This document shows, in pieces, positions 48,701-61,800 of a stretch of 64,000 nt of DNA. Both the position numbers and the translations under genes were made by a program. Under the pieces are notes generated by a model that did not search any database, was not told the DNA's origin, and was given only the letters and a program-made list of their open reading frames with translations. Source of the DNA: Sanguinoderma infundibulare (Eukaryota > Basidiomycota > Agaricomycetes > Polyporales > Polyporaceae). Positions within the stretch are counted from its first letter, which is position 1; each line of letters begins with the position of its first letter. The DNA lies in assembly GCA_032821775.1 (NCBI GenBank), contig JAVLRN010000009.1:1612001-1676000 (forward strand), read 5' to 3'.

Positions 48701-49694
48701 GAACCCCAAGTACGGCTCCAACAGCATAGATGTCGGAGAACGTTCCTTGGTAGGCCGCAACTTCATAACTAAACCCTGCCCGCCTATCCAGACATCGTCA
48801 GCTCAAAGTTTTGCATCTACACCAGCAGGCCGCCTACCAATGGCATTTAGGGATCCAGGGAGGACAAGAGACGTAGTCACGCCACCAGATATGGAACTTT
48901 CATAGCCTATGATTAACGCGCTGTAAATCATTTTCTTCCCCGAACGACAATGAGAAACATCACTTGCCCAAGTCGTGAGTGTTGAGGCCATCAAGCATTC
49001 GGAGCCAAGGGACTATCGGCCCTTTCCACGAATTATCGTCCTCGGCGCCCTGGAGGCTGGGAGACGTCCCTCCGAGATGAGAGTGGAGATCGACGATCCT
49101 GCTGGACGTCAGCCAGAGTCGTGAAGCACACCAATGGGACACACCCGGGAGTAAGCCATGCACTACAACGAGAAATTAGTTGGATCAAGACTCTACAGGC
49201 TACGATAAACCTCACCCATTCGCCTCAATTACGAGAACGTCTCCGGGCGCAGCCAATAGCTCGCTGGGAACATTCCCAACCGCTCTGATAAGGCCGCCAT
49301 CGAGGAAGACGTCTCCGCGCAAGACCTCTCTTCCGTCCCTCTGACCGGTCCAAATGGCCGCATTGCGGATGAGCACGGCCCCTGTTCCAGGCTGGTATCT
49401 GTCGGACTGAGAACGCGAGTGGAAGTCTGGGGGAGGCCCTGGTTTGATGTGTAAGGAGCGGCACTTCGCCAAGATCGACCTCGCTTCGAGAGGAACTACG
49501 ACCCCCTTGTCTTGGGATCCAAACAACCCCAGAGATAAGTAAAACGTAGAAGAAGTTGCCAACAAGACTAAGAGACCAAGCAGAGTGCCCTGGAAGCGAC
49601 CCTTGAAGCTCTTCGCGGACGCCGCGCGGCGCGCGATAGGGCCGGGGTACGCTAGCAGCTCAGCCGGAACTCCCTGGCGGTTGACGATCTCCAT
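45751..49694 (-). CDS. Membrane-anchored amidohydrolase-family protein
   Basis: Metal-dependent hydrolase of the imidazolonepropionase-like superfamily; substrate unknown. Nineteen exons: 49694-49216, 49162-49145, 49098-48964, 48896-48838, 48783-48651, 48596-48586, 48531-48471, 48406-48259, 48200-48153, 48093-48003, 47951-47912, 47856-47778, 47720-47567, 47517-47506, 47447-46573, 46507-46313, 46258-46233, 46177-46015, 45954-45751. The product is 976 residues. One N-terminal membrane helix (LLGLLVLLATSSTFYLSLG) precedes the hydrolase. Metal-site elements are H171-S-H173, QTHC, FHHAHE and SDHSA. A second beta-rich composite part follows (DADIVLWDSHPLTLG). Exons of 11 and 12 nt and one GC-AG intron (after 47778) are needed to keep the frame. 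Confidence 0.88.
47506..47517 (-). other. 12-nt microexon in the amidohydrolase gene
   Basis: GCTATGACGCAG between a gtcag acceptor and a gtattg donor. It supplies G-Y-D-A in the conserved G-x-D-A-D stretch of the composite domain. Confidence 0.6.
48586..48596 (-). other. 11-nt microexon in the amidohydrolase gene
   Basis: ACATGCCTGTG between a ctag acceptor and a gtaagg donor. It supplies the codons for H-A-C between HMK and GENPK and fixes the phase (2 to 1). Without it the neighbouring exons do not join. Confidence 0.6.
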
Positions 49695-50361
49695 GGCTCG
49701 AGAAGTGTGCTAGAACCGGGCGTACGCAGTTCTGCCACAAAGATATCCCGGCAGTGAGAACGATTGTACACGGCGCGACGACGCTTCGCACAGTTCCGGT
49801 CCTTGTATGTCCGAACGTCGAATCACGTCAGCTTAACAGTGTCGGATTGCAGGATGTCGTTTTTCCATGATCCTCACCTGAGAACCGGGTTCAAGCCGCT
49901 CGAACACCGTTGTGAACTCGACCAACGCTCAAGACGATGTCCACGGGTCCAATCAAAGGTCCAATTCGGGTCATGCAACAAACTGACAACGGACTTCGGG
50001 CGTTGCCGATGGCCTAAGCGCATTGACACAGCCGGGTGAATCTCGTATAGCCTGGGGCCCAAGACACAAACTAGCTTGCGAACAGGTACAGAACAAGGGT
50101 GCAGCAAACTATATACTATAGTAATAAACAGTAGCACTAGCGATCATCGATCAGGTATAGTACGCTAAGATATTAGACGTCGTAAACGCGCAATATTCTA
50201 GCGGAGAGATGCAATTGTGGGAGGTACTGGTAGTATGTGGTCTAGACGCGACGGAATACGCGAAACTACAAAACGCAAACTGGACACAACTCGACAACAC
50301 TCTCATAAAGCAGGTAGAGATGGGAAGAAAACAAACACCCGGCAATCGCGAAGGAAGGCCA
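49695..50361. other. Intergenic, amidohydrolase promoter and CANIN 3' flank
   Basis: No gene seen in 667 bp. The AT-rich part near 50,100-50,200 resembles a 3' UTR/polyadenylation region of the minus-strand gene at 50362. No TATA box is evident upstream of 49694. Confidence 0.5.
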
Positions 50362-53300
50362 CTAAGCAGACTTGACGAAGTACTTGCGCAGGTCAGGTTT
50401 GCCGCCCGCACCGGACTTGAGCGTCGCGACACGCTGGTAGTGCACACGGAAAGATAGACGTTGGAGCGCCGCCTTCGCGCGCGAGCGGTCTAGATGGGCT
50501 GCACGAGTGTCCACTATAGCGAATGGATCGTTGGATCGTCAGTATCAGTATCTGGACACAACAATCGGATATTCGAACCAATTTTCCCATGAAGGAGGTC
50601 AAGAGACCTCGAGACTTGTTGAAGCAGGGTGAGCTGCTCCTTGTCTTTCTCCTTGTCCTTGTCCTTATCCTCGTCGGCACCCTCCTCCGGCTTGGGCTTC
50701 TTGACAACCTTCTGCTGCACCTGTTTCTCCACCATAGTGTACTCGTCGATGTCCGACAGCACTCGACCGAGTAGGGACAGCCTGCATGTGAGGTCATCAT
50801 AGTAGCCTTCCTTGTTCGTGTTGCCGGAGATGTCGAAGTATTCATAAGAGCCCCACTCAGGCATTAGAAGGTCGATCACAGGCAACAACTCGGGGAGGCT
50901 TTTCTGGTACTCCGCCGGAGAGGGCATTATGCGGAGAAGCAGCGACCGTGCAACACACCGCGCCATACGGACAGTTGACGTGGAGGTACCGGGGATGAAG
51001 GTGATAAGAAGAGCTTGGGTTGGGGGCGAAAGTGTCTTTCCGAACGCGACGAGCTTCTGGCATGCCTCAAGCTGCACTTGCTGCGCGAGACCCATCACTT
51101 GCTCGAGGCTGTCGCAGGCTTTTCGAACCTCTGTCTTCAGATCCTCCGGGGTTGCGGGGTCCATGCCAACGAGCACCATCGCGAGCAGGATGTCGCCAAG
51201 TTCCCCAGTTGGGAACGACCTGGAAACACGTCAGCGATCGTGCATGCAGAAGTGAAACCTACTTAGACACTTACGAAGCAAAGGCATCGACGACGACAGC
51301 GAGACGGTATGTCATCTCATCTCGGCGTTCATAGTCGGAAGACATGTTCAATGACCGCTCAGCGATAGCCGACCACCCATACTTCTCGAGAACGGTTGGT
51401 GATCCCCCAAGGCGGAATAAGACCCGCAAGACGGATGACAAGGAGAGCCCCGATCGACGCGAACCTACTCGCGGGGCAAGGCGTACAAGCTGGGTGTATG
51501 CCAGGGTACTCAAAGATGGGTTGACATCCGAGAACGCTGCAGCGATAATCAGCGTGATTGAAAGGTATCAAAAAAGGGGGACTATACCTATATCGACCAG
51601 CCAAGGGACAATAGCCAAGTAGTGCGCCGGCGCAAGCAACGCCACAAGGCCAGATGCAAGGAGGGCGGAGACTCGTGCGACGTCTATGGTTGAGGATCGC
51701 ACGTTAAGCACGCATATAACAAACAACTCAGACAGGCACATACCGTTCTGCTCCGTAGCACGCTTTAGCAACTTGAGCGCAGCGTTTCCGGACACATCAA
51801 CATCAATCGCAAAGATCGGCAGGGTCGACTCCACATCCATACTCGCATCACGCTCGGCTGCATCCACGGGAGCCCATAGAGGTACGCCAAGCGGCTGCTC
51901 TTGCTCCTTCGCAATCGCTCGCGCCATGTTCTCCTTCATATCCTTGGCCAAGATCTCGCCGACGGCATTCGAATCCTCGTCCTTGTCGCTGCTCCCTGCC
52001 AGGCTTCTCCGCGACGACCTCTGCGAACCAGAGGGTCCGGCAATCGGGGAACTCGCCTTCGACTTGCTCCTGCGGTCGCCGCGCAACACATTCAAGCCTT
52101 GCTCCCAGTCCGAATCGCTGCTAGAACCATCCTCCTCTTCTTCCATCTCCTTATGGAGGTCAGCCTTGGACTTTGCGAGGGTCTCCTCGGCAGCACGGAC
52201 CGCAACCATGCCGGTACGGTTCCGCTCCTCTCGCTTCTTCTCGCGCAAGAGAGCATCTATCGGAGCCTTTGCGCTCGGCCTACGAACCTCGGGGGGCGGA
52301 GTGGTAGGACGCGCCTTGGGCTTGTAGGACGGAGAGTTACGTCGGAGATTGTACCTCTGCGTCGCCTCCGGAACGGACGTTGTTGAGGAAGCAGTCTTCG
52401 CAGGTGCCATGACACTACAGAAGCTGGACGTCAATATCTGCGCTTCAGCAGCCATGAGTAGACGGGAACCTACGCTTTCGCTTTGCCCTTGCCTTTCGAC
52501 TGCTTGATAAGGGCGGCGACGTCCTCCTCGCTGCTACTATCCGAGTCTGAATCGCTGAATGCGTCCAGGTCGATCGGCAACGGTTCCGGGCTTGAGTGGG
52601 CGGCGGCATAGGCGCGTGCTTTAATGTCTGCAATGAGCTTCGCAGTCTTGCTCTCCGTGTCCAGCACCTCGACCACCGGAGGCAATTCCTGCTCAGGCTC
52701 GGGGCCGGTATCGGTATCGCTTGACGGAGGCGGCGTTAATGACCGGAACGCGTCAGAAGGAGATACGTCGGGGATCAAAGGATTGCGCAGCGATTGACGG
52801 TCTGGCCGAGAGACCGGGGCCATGGTCGATGCGGACGCTGCCATCGTCGAGCCTGATGGTTCATAGCGCAATTGGAGGTCCACCTCCCTCGCAGAGCAGG
52901 GTGTCTGAGGATACTGCAGTGTATGCGTCTCTGGCACGTCGTCAGAAGGAGGCAGGTCGACTTCCATCTGAACCTCACTGAATATCGAGATGGGAGAGTA
53001 GGATGGGTCGTACACGGCAGAGGCCTCCTTTCTCCATTTGGCAACGGTCTCCTGAACGGCGACAGGGTCCTTCCGGGTCGGTGTCCTAGGCAAAGTGAGT
53101 TCCAGCTCCTCCGATTGACTTGTGGGAACGAACTCATGGTCGTCCAGCTCCGTGTCGTGGACTGAACTCGGCGGGAGCGGGGTGAGGTCGGATACCGGGG
53201 AGGAGAGGCGGAGCTTCTTGTGGGAGGGGATGCAGTTGTCGTCGTGGAGGGCTGAAAGATTGTTGTTCTTGGGGAAGACAGGACGCTGCTGACAAGAAGA

Positions 53301-53711
53301 CTGACCTGTAGCAGGGGATGACGCAGGGTTGGCCGCGATGCGCGGTACATGCACGACCTCCCTCGAGCGCTGGGTGTCGGCGTCTGGTGGCGGAGAGAAC
53401 TTGCGCTTCAATGAAGGCTTCCGAGCTTGAGCGGACATGCCTGACTTGGCGGGGGAGGGCTTGGAAGAAGCAGTGTTGGAAGAAGATTTGAAACGGAGAC
53501 ACCTTTTGACGGGTGCGGGGACCTCGACACATTCCATGGCGGCGCGTCCTACGCGTGGTGGTTGCTTTGTGGATTTTGTGGACTTAGCTTTCTGTGGCGG
53601 CTGGGACTTTGCTGGGACGTCCTTGGCCGCCGAGGCCGGCTCTTGAGTGGAAGCGTCGCTTTTCCTCAGGATGGGTGTGAAGGACAACTTGGACTGTTTG
53701 AGGTTCTTCAT
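50362..53711 (-). CDS. CANIN-like protein (putative SMC5/6-associated)
   Basis: Exons 53711-52474, 52414-51744, 51683-51588, 51536-51275, 51219-50579 and 50513-50362 give 1,019 residues. The first 640 or so are disordered, with Ser/Pro-rich and acidic stretches (a Ser-Asp run near residue 395) and a K-Q-S-K-L-S-F motif at the N-terminus. An ordered, helix-rich region of about 380 residues follows. Its layout resembles CANIN-domain proteins (coiled-coil SMC6 and NSE5 interacting; FAM178 family). Nuclear genome-stability role is inferred from that. The first two exons could be read as two genes, because each has an ATG, but the intron at 52473-52415 joins them in phase. Family call is tentative. 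Confidence 0.65.
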
Positions 53712-54167
53712 ATTAATTCGTTAAAGGCGCCGCGATGGCGTAGCCGAGACCGACGGGAATCAATGAGCTGATCGGCGGGAACGTTTGTGAATGCAGGAGT
53801 GGTATGCGAGCCCGCTGGGAAAGCTCTGGCTCTGGAGTTATGGCGTAGACTGGAGACCTGCAGCGGTCGTTGTCGCCGGCGCGCACGTCCAACCCAAAAC
53901 GCGACTCCGCGCTGTGACTATGTGACCGTAACGCGTACGTGACATTACGTGACACTTTGCACTGGGACCCCGGGAACTGCGTTGGCCTCGGAGTGTCACT
54001 GTCATCGTCTGGCAGACGAGCGCACACGACGGCGAGCTGCTTCCCCCAAGTCGACCACGACGGTACACATACATGACATGCCTATGCGCCATGCCCAGCG
54101 GAAGCATATCATACACGCCGTACGTCCCACCATCTGACAGCATGCAAGTTCGAGCTAACCTTTGCCC
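53712..54167. other. Divergent promoter between the CANIN-like and DUF1746 genes
   Basis: 456 bp between start codons. Nothing coding is recognised. No TATA box is evident. Confidence 0.5.
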
Positions 54168-55035
54168 ATGGGGCAGCTTAATTCACTCCTCTACCAGTTG
54201 CACACCATCTCCTTCCTCCTCTCTCCCAGACTCTGGCCACTACTATGTCGCATCGCAACTCAATTCCAATTCTCTCGACCGCGTGACATCGACTCACAGC
54301 GGTCCCTCCGGTTCTGGTTCATCCTCGTCATGCTCGTTAACTTGCAGAGCTTCTACAATCACATATTCAAAGGCCCGGCGGAGGGGAGGTCCATCATCCT
54401 CGATTTTGTCGGTCTGGGTGAGTGGCAAACTGGTGATGCATGGTGCGTGTATGCTGATTTGATACTGTGTAGCCCACAAGCCATCGAAAGTCTACCTCCT
54501 GTCCCTTGATTCCCTCATCGTCTTCCTCGAGTTCATCCTCATCACCATCGCATATGAGACGTCCTTTGTGCTTGCATCACCACCGGATACCCCAGATCCG
54601 CTCCAACCAGATCCTATACCCTCAACACCCGCTTCCCCGCTCCCCATCGACGATCCGGACACCAAGCCGGTTATTTCGACATCCACATCGTACGACAACG
54701 ACCCCGAATACATTGTTGACATCCGACTACGCCCCCTCCTCCGACGGCTGAGACATCCTCCGCCACCTCCCCCGCCACAACAGACAAACCTCAGCGAAGA
54801 GCTCCTGCCGCTTCCCAACACTACATCCTTCCAACTTTCCCAGAGTCTGAACATGCTCGTTCGGGCTGGAGCACGGCTACGCGAGCGCGAGCGCGAGGCT
54901 CGGACTGCCGACAACCAGCGGGAAACCCGACCTGCAGGCGATATGCAAAGGACGAGAGAACGACAACCGGGTGAAGGGCGGGACGAAAGGAGGGTTCCTG
55001 GAGGGCTAGGCGGTGAAGAGGATGATGATGCATGA
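54168..55035 (+). CDS. DUF1746 protein, Dsc4-like subunit of the Golgi Dsc E3 ligase
   Basis: The Dsc complex is a Golgi membrane ubiquitin ligase that in fission yeast cleaves SREBP precursors; Dsc4 is a DUF1746 protein. Exons 54168-54417 and 54473-55035 give 270 residues. Motifs of the family are LNSLLYQLHTISFLLSPRLW, a membrane helix FWFILVMLVNLQSF, then GRSIILDFVG and SLDSLIVFLEFILITIAYE. The C-terminal half is Pro-rich and then charged (R/E-rich), ending in Asp residues. The ATG at 54168 is the first in frame. Only one intron was needed. Confidence 0.8.
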
Positions 55036-55144
55036 CATTGGCGGTGCACCGGCATTTATCGTTGGACAGTATGGTGACTGTAGTGTTTTTGCATCCGGAT
55101 ACAATACGACAGTAAACCCTCGCCAACATGCGATTAATCTCGCT

Positions 55145-55401
55145 TCACCATTTCCGTTTCATCTGAACAAAACATTGAGGCGAATGAGCTCAAGCACGCC
55201 CAAAGCGATCATGTCTCTCACCGCCTCGCGCACGCATTTCCCAAACTTCTCAAACTCCTCTTTGCATGAATCCTTCTGTACGTCAGTGTACGTCGCCAGG
55301 ATGCATTTGCCATACACCGACGCCGCGGCGGAGCAGGTGGTAGTCGAGTGTAACGCGAGGCGTCGGAGAGGTGTTATTGCAGTATTCGCAGGAGGTTTCA
55401 T
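55145..55401 (-). CDS. Twin-CX9C protein, NDUFAF8-like complex I assembly factor
   Basis: Exons 55401-55222 and 55162-55145 give 65 residues. It has two CX9C motifs, C23-x9-C33 and C46-x9-C56, the hallmark of small intermembrane-space proteins folded by Mia40. The block YGKC then KEEFEKFGKCVREAMKRKW matches the NDUFAF8 (C17orf89) family, which helps assemble complex I. The 59-nt intron was needed to reach the conserved ending; unspliced, the ORF runs to 55159 with an unrelated tail. Convergent with the DUF1746 gene. Confidence 0.8.
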
Positions 55402-55823
55402 TTTCGCGGTTACGTCCCCCTTGAGATGTCGGTGTATGCACCCAACACAGAGGCGTAGGAGTGGGACAGGGTATTGGACGAGAGCTGATGGAAAGACGCA
55501 GAATTGAGGCGCTCAGGCATATCGGTCGCGAGACGGTGGGCGCTTGCGCTCTGCATCCTCCTTTGAGCCGGCCGCTGCAAGTTCCTCGGCTCGCTGCCGT
55601 TTGGCTGCGACGTCTCCTCTCTTCCTAGCTGGAGATCCAGTGCTAGCCTTACGGACGACTACCACACCTCTCCTGTCATCACTCTGTTGCGACCAAACTT
55701 GGAGAACAACGAGGCACGGGTACCGAGGCGCGACTGGTTCCCTTACCGTCTCGTCTCGTATTGACACCCGGGCTCAGTCAACTCCCCTTTGAAACCCTGA
55801 ACTTCGAAGGTTCCCTATGCACC
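55402..55823. other. Divergent promoter of the twin-CX9C gene and CSF1
   Basis: 422 bp between start codons. A minus-strand frame here (55767-55513) begins with GTG and has no ATG, so it is not called. Confidence 0.5.
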
Positions 55824-58800
55824 ATGCTGAACGTTGTACTGCTCGTTGTATGCGTTTGCATATTACTGTTCCTCATATTCTACCTCTTCTACTGGAACCG
55901 CTTCTTCGCCTTCATCTTCAGCATCATCCTCCGCCTCGTACTGTGGAATCAAGGAGAGTCTAGTATATGGGTTGAAATTGGTGCGTTTATACCTCAATGT
56001 TGCACTGTTGTGAGTGTTCAGACGGGTGTGTTACAGGAGCAATCCATTTCTCGACCCTTGCGGGCCGCATACTCGTCAAAGACCTCCGCTACCATTCAAG
56101 CAACCAGACGTTCCGCATCGTCAAGGTCCAACTCTCATGGAGGTACTGGCTCCGGCGACCTGCAGAAGAGGAGGACCTGAGCCATGCTCGTGTCATTGGG
56201 GAGGATACCAGCGGGAAGGGCAGCTCACCCCTCGAATGCCGGGTGCATATCTCTATGCAGGGCCTCGAATGGTATATGTACAACCGTACCGCCTCATTTG
56301 ACAACATCGTGTCGCAGTTAGATGCGGAGCTACCTGCTACCCCCGCAGCGACCCCCGTCCCGGATGGTCCGGCGCCTGGCCGTAAAGTGTTCAGTAGGAC
56401 GTCCATGTTCCACGACTGTATGCGTCTTATTCATATAGCCTGTGATTACCTCGCACTCAGTATGCCATGCAGCATCCATCTTTGGTCCTCCGGTATCCTT
56501 GGGGTCCTCCATTTACAAGCATACCCCGATGTTTGTCAAACGGTCCGTCACCTGGCTACAGAGCCAGCTGCCGACTCTCGACCCGAAAGATCTCCTCCCC
56601 ATCAGCATCGAGGTGACCAAAGGCGCAATCACCATCGGGAACTCGTCCACACCCAACCTGCTCGTCGCGGAATTCCGACGCGCCGAAGGAACGTACGGCA
56701 TTGTCGAGGCGCGCTCGAAGCACGATCTCTACAAGCAGGTCTTCAACGTCAAGCTGCAGAACCCCTCTGTGTCCTATGTGGAGAACGACAAGTTCGCAAG
56801 TCCCATGGTTGAGATCGGACGCAAGATACACGAGCACATTAACCGGTCACGAAGCACACCCCTCCGGCGCGCGTCGTACCTCTCGTTCTATATCTTCAAG
56901 AAGATCTGGCATGACCTCCAGATGTGGAAATGGACATCGGCATTTCATCGCTCATCGAAGGCTCCGCATCAAGGTGTGCCGATACCGCATCCACCGTCAT
57001 GGACGAGACGTAAACATCAGATGAGCATGGACGAAGAAACCCCGCTTGGTGCAGACTTCGCGACGTTCGAGTATGCGATTGAGCGCAAGGTGCTCGAGGC
57101 GTCTGTCTTGGAGTTGCTGTATTACGCCGACGTGGTTGGAGTTGTACCTGCTTCAGCTACTGGACAGGATAGCCAGGATGAGAGCCTCGACCCATTCGAT
57201 ATCGGCAACGGCGACCTTCCACCTGAATGGGGTATCGACCTGGTTGTTCGAGGTGGATTTATTCGCTACGGTCCCTGGGCAGACCGCCAACGGTATGGAT
57301 CCTTGATCCCCAGCCGTGGTGCTACTACTCACGACTTGCATGTCAGGGTGATACTTCAGCACGCGTTCTTCCCGCCTTCATATGTGAACGCAACACCCAC
57401 ACCTCGGTTGAAACCCGGAGACATGCGCATGTGGACTGGGCTGAAGATCTTCATTGAGCTTCGGGACGGTGTCTCGCTCCTCCTTCCATTCCGTGAAGCG
57501 TCCAAGGTACGTACTCGGGACCTGACTCGAGATTTCCCCGCTCATATTCTTATAAAGAACTGGCAATGGGATGGCAAAGTCGAAGTCAAGGACAGACCCA
57601 GGAAACGCGAGGCCGCTTCTATACATCTCCGCGCCGGCGATAGTTCGACGATCAGCTACATCGTTCCTATGATTGCCTCCTCAAAGGGATACATTTCAAT
57701 GCTCGAGGTCCATCTGGATACGGTTACAGTCACATCAAGTTTGAACGATATCCGTTTGCTCACTGCGGAAACTTGCCGAGTAAGCCTCCCCCCAAGAGAA
57801 ACGCACACGCACATGGTCCAGACAGATGCTAACGACTGCGCAGATTCGTAGTCATCTCCCTGCTCCGTTGAAGTGGAATGGGTTGAGGCAGTGGACCTTC
57901 GCGATTTCCCTCCGGCAGCCTTGCTTCTACCTGCTGCGCGACCACATAAACATGTTCACCGATCTGGGAAAGGACTGGAGCTCAGGACCACCGACCGACT
58001 ACAACCTCTTCACGCCGATGATCTACGTCATCGACCTGGACATGCACAACTACGCGATTAACCTCTACGTCAACGACCACAACATTATCGACAAGCCTCT
58101 CATCAAAGAGGACAACGGTAGGTCGTTATATGAGTCCATCTCTAACGCTGGCTGATCGGTCGGGTAGCGCTGCTGACTCTGCGAGGAACACACTTCACAA
58201 ATGGAACCCATATGCCGTTCACCAAGTACCGTCCTGAAGCATCGATAGTCTCGTTCTGGATCGAGGTCCCCGACCTCTTTGTCGACCTATCCTTACCCCG
58301 GTGGAACATCTTCAGCCTCCATCCCACACCAGATCGGAACCAAGTCGGGCGCATTGGCATGCTGAACATGAGCGGCTCGTATCGCTACTTCGCTGACGTC
58401 AAACCAGAATACGTGGACCAGCTGAAGCTCGAGTTCGTTGGCCGAGACGTCGTGTACAAGGCGTTTGGGTGGACGATACGGCACTTCATGGTCATGCGAG
58501 ACAACTACTTCGGCTCCTTCACTCACTTCTCGACGCTCACGGAGTATTTGAGCAAGCGCAAGGCTGGTCAGCCGGTTGGAGACCCGATTCACTTGCAGTA
58601 CCGAGAGGGCCAGGTAAGTGCCTGATACTCGCCTTTTGAAGGATGGCTGACTAACGTAATTGTAGTCGAACGCCATGCAAGTCACCATGAGCTTGGAGGT
58701 GGACAATGGACTGATTGTCGCTCCCGCCGGCTTCCCTGGCTATGAGAAGTACATTGCCGAATTCGCCCACAACTCCCCCGAAGACTTGGGGCCGTGTTTA

Positions 58801-61800
58801 ATGCTCTCCCTCCCCACTTTGCAGTTGCACTTGAGGACCAACGACTATTACATGGGTATGGTGCTTTACTTGTACAGTTCTACTAGACCGCTGACTGGGC
58901 CACAGAGATGTCGCTCAATGTTGACATCGTCACTGGGCGGCTAAGCGATCATTGTTACAATGCTTCTGTGTTCTCTACGTCTAACCACTTTGGGACGAGA
59001 AAGGAGAAGATCGTCATCAACGGACTTGACATCACTGCAAACCGGCTCTTCGGGCACCGTCCGGCAACCTCGACGTACGTTTGCATTTGGGAGATTCATG
59101 TCGGAGACGTCAAGGCGGCCCTCAACGCGTATGAAGCGCGCCTCTTATCTACGGTTGGATCGTCGTTTGGCCTCAACTTCTCGGACCCTCTCAACTCGCC
59201 CGCGAAGGAATATGCGATTCCCCTGGATCCCGACGGTAAGTCAAGCACGGCAACTCGTCATGCAAGGCATATACTAAGACGTGCCTATAGTGACGTTCCT
59301 GAAGGTCCAAGTCGACGCTGTGAATGTTGTCTGGGCGGTTGACAACGCTGCCGTCGAGTTTAGCCTTCCGAAGGGATTGAGACTTGACTCCAACGATCTT
59401 GCTGGGAAGACGTTCCGCAGGGTCATAGGCATTCGTGTACCTCAGGCGACTGCCAGACTACTTCTCGCGTCCAAGCAGGACCGAGTCCGGTGGATTGAAG
59501 CGGCAGATGCTCAGTTCGATGTTGACATCGACATATACTCGTCGCCCCCAGGTTGGCAACAGTCGGCCCGGTTACAAACAGAGTTCGTCGCTGCGCAAGA
59601 CACGATCACTGGACGAGCGAAGATACTGTACACACCAGAAGACCCATCAAATCCCACTCAGCGATTGCGACCGGGTATGACCTGTATCGTACATCTTGGT
59701 TGCGACTAACTTGCATTCAGGTCGAGGAGTCCTCGATAACGACTTCTATCTTCCGCAAATCAGGATTCCGAGATTGTACCCAATCCAACCTTCGCATAAC
59801 CATCTGACTGTGCCCATGCCGCCTCTGCGAGAAGACTTGTCGGAGTCAGACGCAGAGCCCCTTCCTGAGGCCGCGCGCGATGCTCGTGTTGCGTATGTGA
59901 GACCTTTTAGCTCTAGCGTATCAATCTAACTTCACACTTCCAGTGACCTTCGCCCGACCAACATCGCGATCGAGGTTATGAGTGATAGAGAGCAAGACTT
60001 CACCAGTGGCGACGAATCGGATGATAACGACTCGACGGACTATAGCACCGATTTCGACGACATATTTGATGGTAGGCCGCAGGACATCGTGCAGATCCTG
60101 GCTTTTTCTTAACTCTTCTCGTTATAGAAGCTTCGACAGAATCTTCGTGGCCCCCAGTCAATCAATACAGTAGACACTGTCGACATTACGAGGGGCGCTT
60201 CGTTTCTCGTCCATCCCATTGGCCTCTATCCCCGTTTACACGCACACAGGTAAATGGCTTAAAATATCATAAGCTGTTTCGACAGCTCAACGAAGCTTTT
60301 TCCAGGACATTTTCCGAATCGGTCGCAGTTGTACATATCAATCATCGCACGTGGATGCCGTTCCTGCGTCCGTGTTTGCTCCCTTTTGGACCGACCCAGC
60401 TGAGGATATTGAAGCCTTGGACAAGACTACATTCCGCGTTCATTCGAAACACGGCGTCCTTCTGTGGGTGACTCCGCTGATTTTGCCTGTCGTTAACCAG
60501 TTGTTGTTGGACCTCAACGCAAGCGTACGTATATCCTTTACGTCGAATTGCCGTTGTCTGTTGTCTGAAATACATTGTTTGCAGCCATTGAGCCCGGAAC
60601 TCCGCTTTGACTCCTTGATTATGCAATTTATCAAGGCATTCAGGACACGCCCAGGGCCACCAGGCAGTGTTACGACATTCGACATTCAGGTGCCATCTGT
60701 CGAGGTCCGCACACTGCAGCTAGTTCACGCTATCGCTCCGCTCGGGGTCTCGAACAAGAGTGTCAAGAAGCTTCCGCAGCACAGCCAGTCATGCGTTACC
60801 GTAGTCGAGCTTCTTGCGGAAGGGCTGCGCCTCCGAGGACGATCGTCATCGGGGGCGAACCGACCCTCTCAGAACGACATCTCGGGGGCTTTTGCGTCGC
60901 TATCGGCAGCGCTTCTCTCGAGGGTTCCCTCTAGAAGTCCATACAGGCAAGAACCAACCAAGCTATGCTACCTAGTTGTTGGGCCAAGCTTTGCTTCCAC
61001 CATCGGTCGCAACGTTACGGTTTCAGTCGGTGCCGTCTCGTCGGACATCGGGCACTCAGCTCCAGATTACCTGTTCGCGACATCGGTCATTATTGCGAAA
61101 ACGTCGTTGGGCATCGCGGGTGCACAGAGACCGCCCGTATCTTCCATGAACGCCTCTGATCGGCAGCTCATCCATGGAGTCCTTAAATACTCGCACGAGA
61201 GGGCCGTTGTTGATCCACTCTCCACCATCCAGCCCTCATTCCTCGTCCAGCACGGTCTCCCCGACAAGCTCCGCAAGGACGCAACCTTCAAGTTCTTGGT
61301 CCACCTGCGAAGCTGTTTACGCTCCCTAGACGAACACGAGCGTGATTCTGTCCAAGCTTCCCGGCACGACGTATCCGTCGATGACCTCCTCGACGTTCTC
61401 CAGGCGCAGTGGAATAGCCTTGCGGGAGACGACGACTCGTCCAGCCTATCACAGCAAACTCTTCTACGGGAGCTACTAGGTGGTCGTCGGGAAGCAGATG
61501 CACCTCCCAAAGCCGTTTTGTGGGAGTCCCTCTACGACTCGGTATCCTTCTCTCTAGCTGGGACGTGCTTATCCCTCCGGCATCCCAGTGAAGTTATGGG
61601 AAGCAACTTCAGTTCTGGTCAAATCAGCATCATCGTTCACCAACAGCTGGGAGACCTCGCGCAATCCATCGCATGGACGCCGGGGAAGAACCACCCCAAC
61701 CTGTCTACGAGAGATAGGGAGCGCCGCACGTTGCTTCGGGTGTCCGTGACCATGTCTCTTGACGATATCTCCTCAACGGTCCATCCCCAGTCGGTTGAGT

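Noticed and set aside
52411..52455. Second gene start inside the CANIN-like gene
   Set aside because: ATG codons near 52411 and 52455 could start a separate gene, but a GT-AG intron (52415-52473) joins the two parts in phase.
55513..55767. 84-residue minus-strand ORF between the CX9C gene and CSF1
   Set aside because: It begins with GTG, contains no ATG, and sits in a divergent promoter; basic, low-complexity product.
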